A DNA stretch of 64,000 nucleotides from Phycisphaerales bacterium. Lineage in GTDB: Bacteria > Planctomycetota > Phycisphaerae > UBA1845. Location of the stretch: assembly GCA_020639115.1 (NCBI GenBank), contig JACKHG010000002.1, positions 62,001 through 126,000 of the forward strand, given 5' to 3'. This document shows positions 61,814-64,000 of the stretch, piece by piece; position 1 is the stretch's first letter; each line of letters starts with the position of its first letter. The notes beneath the pieces were generated by a model that was given only the letters and a program-made list of their open reading frames with translations, made no database searches and was not told the DNA's origin. A program made the translations under genes and the position numbers.

Positions 61814-64000
61814 GGCTCCTCCTCGAGCGTCACCTCGAACTTGTGGATTTCCTTCTTGCGCATGACAGTGAACGTGACCGTGTCACCGGGCCCGAAGCCG
61901 TCGAGCAGGCGCGTGAGCGTCTCGAGGTTGGGGACGGGCTTGCCGTCGGCGCCGATGATCAGATCGTCTGTACGCAGGCCCGCGCGTGCAGCCGGCGAGC
62001 CGCGGCGCACGCGTTCGACGTACACTGGGTTTTCCCGGTAGCCCAGCTCGAAGAACTTGATGCCGTGATAGCCCGGCTTCCGAGCGGCTGTGTCGTGCGG
62101 CGCATCGCCCGCTGGAGCGGTCGCCGCCGCCAGGAAGCTCGCCAGCACATCGGCTGGGACCGCGTAGTTGAGCATGGTATGCGTCATCCGCGCTTCGGCG
62201 ATGCGGCCGATCATGCCCAGAATGCGGCCGCCCGCGTTCACCAGCGGCCCGCCCGCGAACCCCGGCGTGCTCGTTATCGCATCGATCACCAGCACCCGGC
62301 CGCGGTAGGGGAGATCCTGCGTGCCGCGCGTCGCGTCCAGCCGCGTGGTCGTGGACAGCGTCCCGCGTGCAAACGAGATGGGCTCGGCTCCGCTGGCCAC
62401 CTTGAAGGGGTTGCCCCCCGCCCAGACGCTTTCGCCGCGCGGGGCCGGCGGCTGATCGCCGCTAAGGTCGAAGTACGGGTATTTTCCAGGACTCTCGCCC
62501 TCGGCGACGAGTTGCAGGAGGGCGAGTTGCTGATCGTGGTCGGCACGCACCGACTGCACACCGCGCACGGAGCCGTCGTTGAGGTAGGCGCGAACGTGGC
62601 GTCCGTCGAGCAGTGCGGAATCGACGGTCAGCACGAGACCGTTAGAGGAAACCAGGATTCCGCAACCGTATCCCGCAGCTTGACCTACCCGCGCCCCGAC
62701 CAGCTTCACCGTTCGCGCCGCCACGGCGGCTAGGTCCGGCGGCAGGGGGTCGGATGCGTCCGCGGCGAGCCGCAGAGAAGCGTCCGGATCGGTGCGACGA
62801 TCCAGGATCACCTCCTCGTGCGTCAGCGCGTCGACAGCCCTGATCCGGAGCAGTGCGCCCGAGGCCGGATCGAAGAGCATCCGAGCGGTGGCGTTGTCGC
62901 CCAGGTCGGCTGTAACGCACTCCAGCGGTGGGGAGGTGACCGGCTGGTCGCCGTCGAAGCGCACGATCCGATCGGCGCCGGCGTGCTTCAGATCCGCCAT
63001 GGCACTTCGCGAAAAATCAGCCCCATGTGCCCGCACAGCCACCGCCAGCGCCTGGGCTGCGAGCGGGCTGGATGAATCACCGGTGACGTCCCAGTCAGCG
63101 AGCGCGGGCGCGTCGAACGACGCGGCCTGGAAGCGCAGCAGCACGCGCTCAACCGCGTCGAGATTGACGGTCGTATTCACCTCGAACGGTGCATCCTGAT
63201 CGATCTCGATGGGTTCGGTGCGGGCGACGGCGTGTTGCTCGACGCCGTCCTGCCGGCGCCAGGTGATCGGAACCGGCCAGTTCGCCGGCAGCGTTCCGAG
63301 GATGCTGGCGAATTCGTTCGCGGAGTGGATCGTGCGTCCGTCGAAGCCGAGCAGTGTGTCGCCCGGGCGGATGCCCGCGTTCCAGGCCGGAGCATCCTCC
63401 CGCAACTGCGTGAAGATGACGCTGCCGTCGTAGTGGTCGCGCGTGACCGCCTCCAGCGTCCCGTGCTCCGCGAGCAGGCCGGCGCGCAAGGCCGGCGTGA
63501 ACATGCGGATCTGGTTGGCGGTGATGGCGTAGCCCAGGCCGACGTTCACCCGGCCGCGCATGGAGACGCTGATGCGCCCGTTGATGCCGATCACCTCGCC
63601 CGCGAGGTTGAACAACGGTCCCCCGCTGTTGCCTGGATTGATGGCGGCATCGACCTGGATGCAGTCGGAGTAGAGCAGCGTATCGTTGGCGCCAGCCCCC
63701 CACTGGTAGCGGTTGACGCCGCTGACCACGCCGAACGTGACCGTCGGCGTCTGGTCCTCGGAGAGCAGGAACGGATTGCCCAGCGCGAGCACCTCGTCGC
63801 CGACGCGGACGGCATCCGAGTCGCCCAGTTCGGCATGGGGAAATTCATGATCGGCGATCAGGCGGAACATGGCCAGGTCGCCGCCGGGATCGACGCCCAG
63901 CACCTGCAGCGGGTAGAGTTTGCCGTCGGAGAGTCCGCCGAGGCCGCGGCGTGATTCGAGCATGTCGGCGACCACGTGGAAATTCGTGAGACCGTAGCCG
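61810..64000 (-). CDS. HtrA-type serine protease with two trypsin-like and two PDZ domains (5' end outside window)
   Basis: At least 729 residues; the frame is open to the right edge (TNFHVVADML is the first part seen), so the signal peptide lies outside. The first protease domain keeps the His (TNFHVV), an Asp region (GDLAMFRL) and the nucleophile in NPGNSGGPL. A PDZ domain follows (DAPAWNAGIRPGDTLLGFDG). The second trypsin-like domain is degenerate: SSNGLVLTVDSALL lacks His and TPGFAGGPLV has Ala for Ser. A second PDZ (AARAGLRTDDLIIGADG) ends the protein. Probably a periplasmic quality-control protease, with the inactive downstream gene as partner. Confidence 0.88.
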   Translation of the reverse strand, partial: GYGLTNFHVVADMLESRRGLGGLSDGKLYPLQVLGVDPGGDLAMFRLIADHEFPHAELGDSDAVRVGDEVLALGNPFLLSEDQTPTVTFGVVSGVNRYQWGAGANDTLLYSDCIQVDAAINPGNSGGPLFNLAGEVIGINGRISVSMRGRVNVGLGYAITANQIRMFTPALRAGLLAEHGTLEAVTRDHYDGSVIFTQLREDAPAWNAGIRPGDTLLGFDGRTIHSANEFASILGTLPANWPVPITWRRQDGVEQHAVARTEPIEIDQDAPFEVNTTVNLDAVERVLLRFQAASFDAPALADWDVTGDSSSPLAAQALAVAVRAHGADFSRSAMADLKHAGADRIVRFDGDQPVTSPPLECVTADLGDNATARMLFDPASGALLRIRAVDALTHEEVILDRRTDPDASLRLAADASDPLPPDLAAVAARTVKLVGARVGQAAGYGCGILVSSNGLVLTVDSALLDGRHVRAYLNDGSVRGVQSVRADHDQQLALLQLVAEGESPGKYPYFDLSGDQPPAPRGESVWAGGNPFKVASGAEPISFARGTLSTTTRLDATRGTQDLPYRGRVLVIDAITSTPGFAGGPLVNAGGRILGMIGRIAEARMTHTMLNYAVPADVLASFLAAATAPAGDAPHDTAARKPGYHGIKFFELGYRENPVYVERVRRGSPAARAGLRTDDLIIGADGKPVPNLETLTRLLDGFGPGDTVTFTVMRKKEIHKFEVTLEEEP

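Overview
The window is GC-rich DNA from a planctomycete, most likely of the Phycisphaerae type. The support is indirect but consistent: exported proteins with PEP-CTERM tails and Asp-rich dockerin-like repeats, several pseudopilins with the FTL(V/I)ELL prepilin signature, small membrane proteins with an N-terminal CxxC...CPECG zinc ribbon, an MCE/Mla operon (so a Gram-negative envelope), and dciA rather than recF between dnaN and gyrB. No rRNA is present, so the placement rests on gene content alone. The high GC creates many long antisense open frames, which I have left out.

Layout. 1-6.3 kb: the end of a large exported beta-helix/dockerin protein, then a promoter, a cobalamin riboswitch, a hairpin that masks the ribosome-binding site, and four overlapping genes for exported proteins (a PEP-CTERM protein, two dockerin proteins and a pseudopilin). 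6.6-13.1 kb: a small lipoprotein, an acetolactate-synthase-type ThDP enzyme, an unknown gene and a HEPN-like gene placed directly after icd, and a membrane GT2 glycosyltransferase. 13.1-18.6 kb: mlaEFD and clpC. 18.9-24.3 kb: birA, a GT39-type membrane protein with an apparent frameshift, a secreted protein of unknown function and a PQQ-type beta-propeller. 24.3-28.0 kb: a lower-GC island with an Eco57I/TaqI-type DNA methyltransferase and a coupled unknown gene. 28.0-38.0 kb: a DCC/lipase-maturation-factor fusion, a zinc-ribbon membrane protein, gpmI, an ATP-grasp protein, an exported hydrolase, a DUF4032 protein and an HD-GYP protein. 38.2-42.4 kb: a second PEP-CTERM / pseudopilin / dockerin set. 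42.5-47.6 kb: a two-component pair, a PilZ protein, a lipoprotein, tRNA-Cys and an isochorismatase-fold protein without its cysteine.

48-57.5 kb is probably the replication-origin region. gyrB, dciA, dnaN and dnaA run leftward in series. Directly beyond dnaA, and divergent from it, lie the two genes of DNA topoisomerase VI (B then A), an enzyme typical of archaea and plants and uncommon in bacteria. Both subunits carry Lys/Ala-rich tails. An exported beta-carbonic anhydrase, two membrane proteins and a tandem of HtrA-like proteins, one of which has lost its whole catalytic triad, complete the window.

The two most notable systems are (i) the cobalamin-riboswitch operon of cell-surface proteins, which suggests a surface corrinoid-capture system in a planctomycete, and (ii) topoisomerase VI encoded beside dnaA in a bacterium that also has gyrase.
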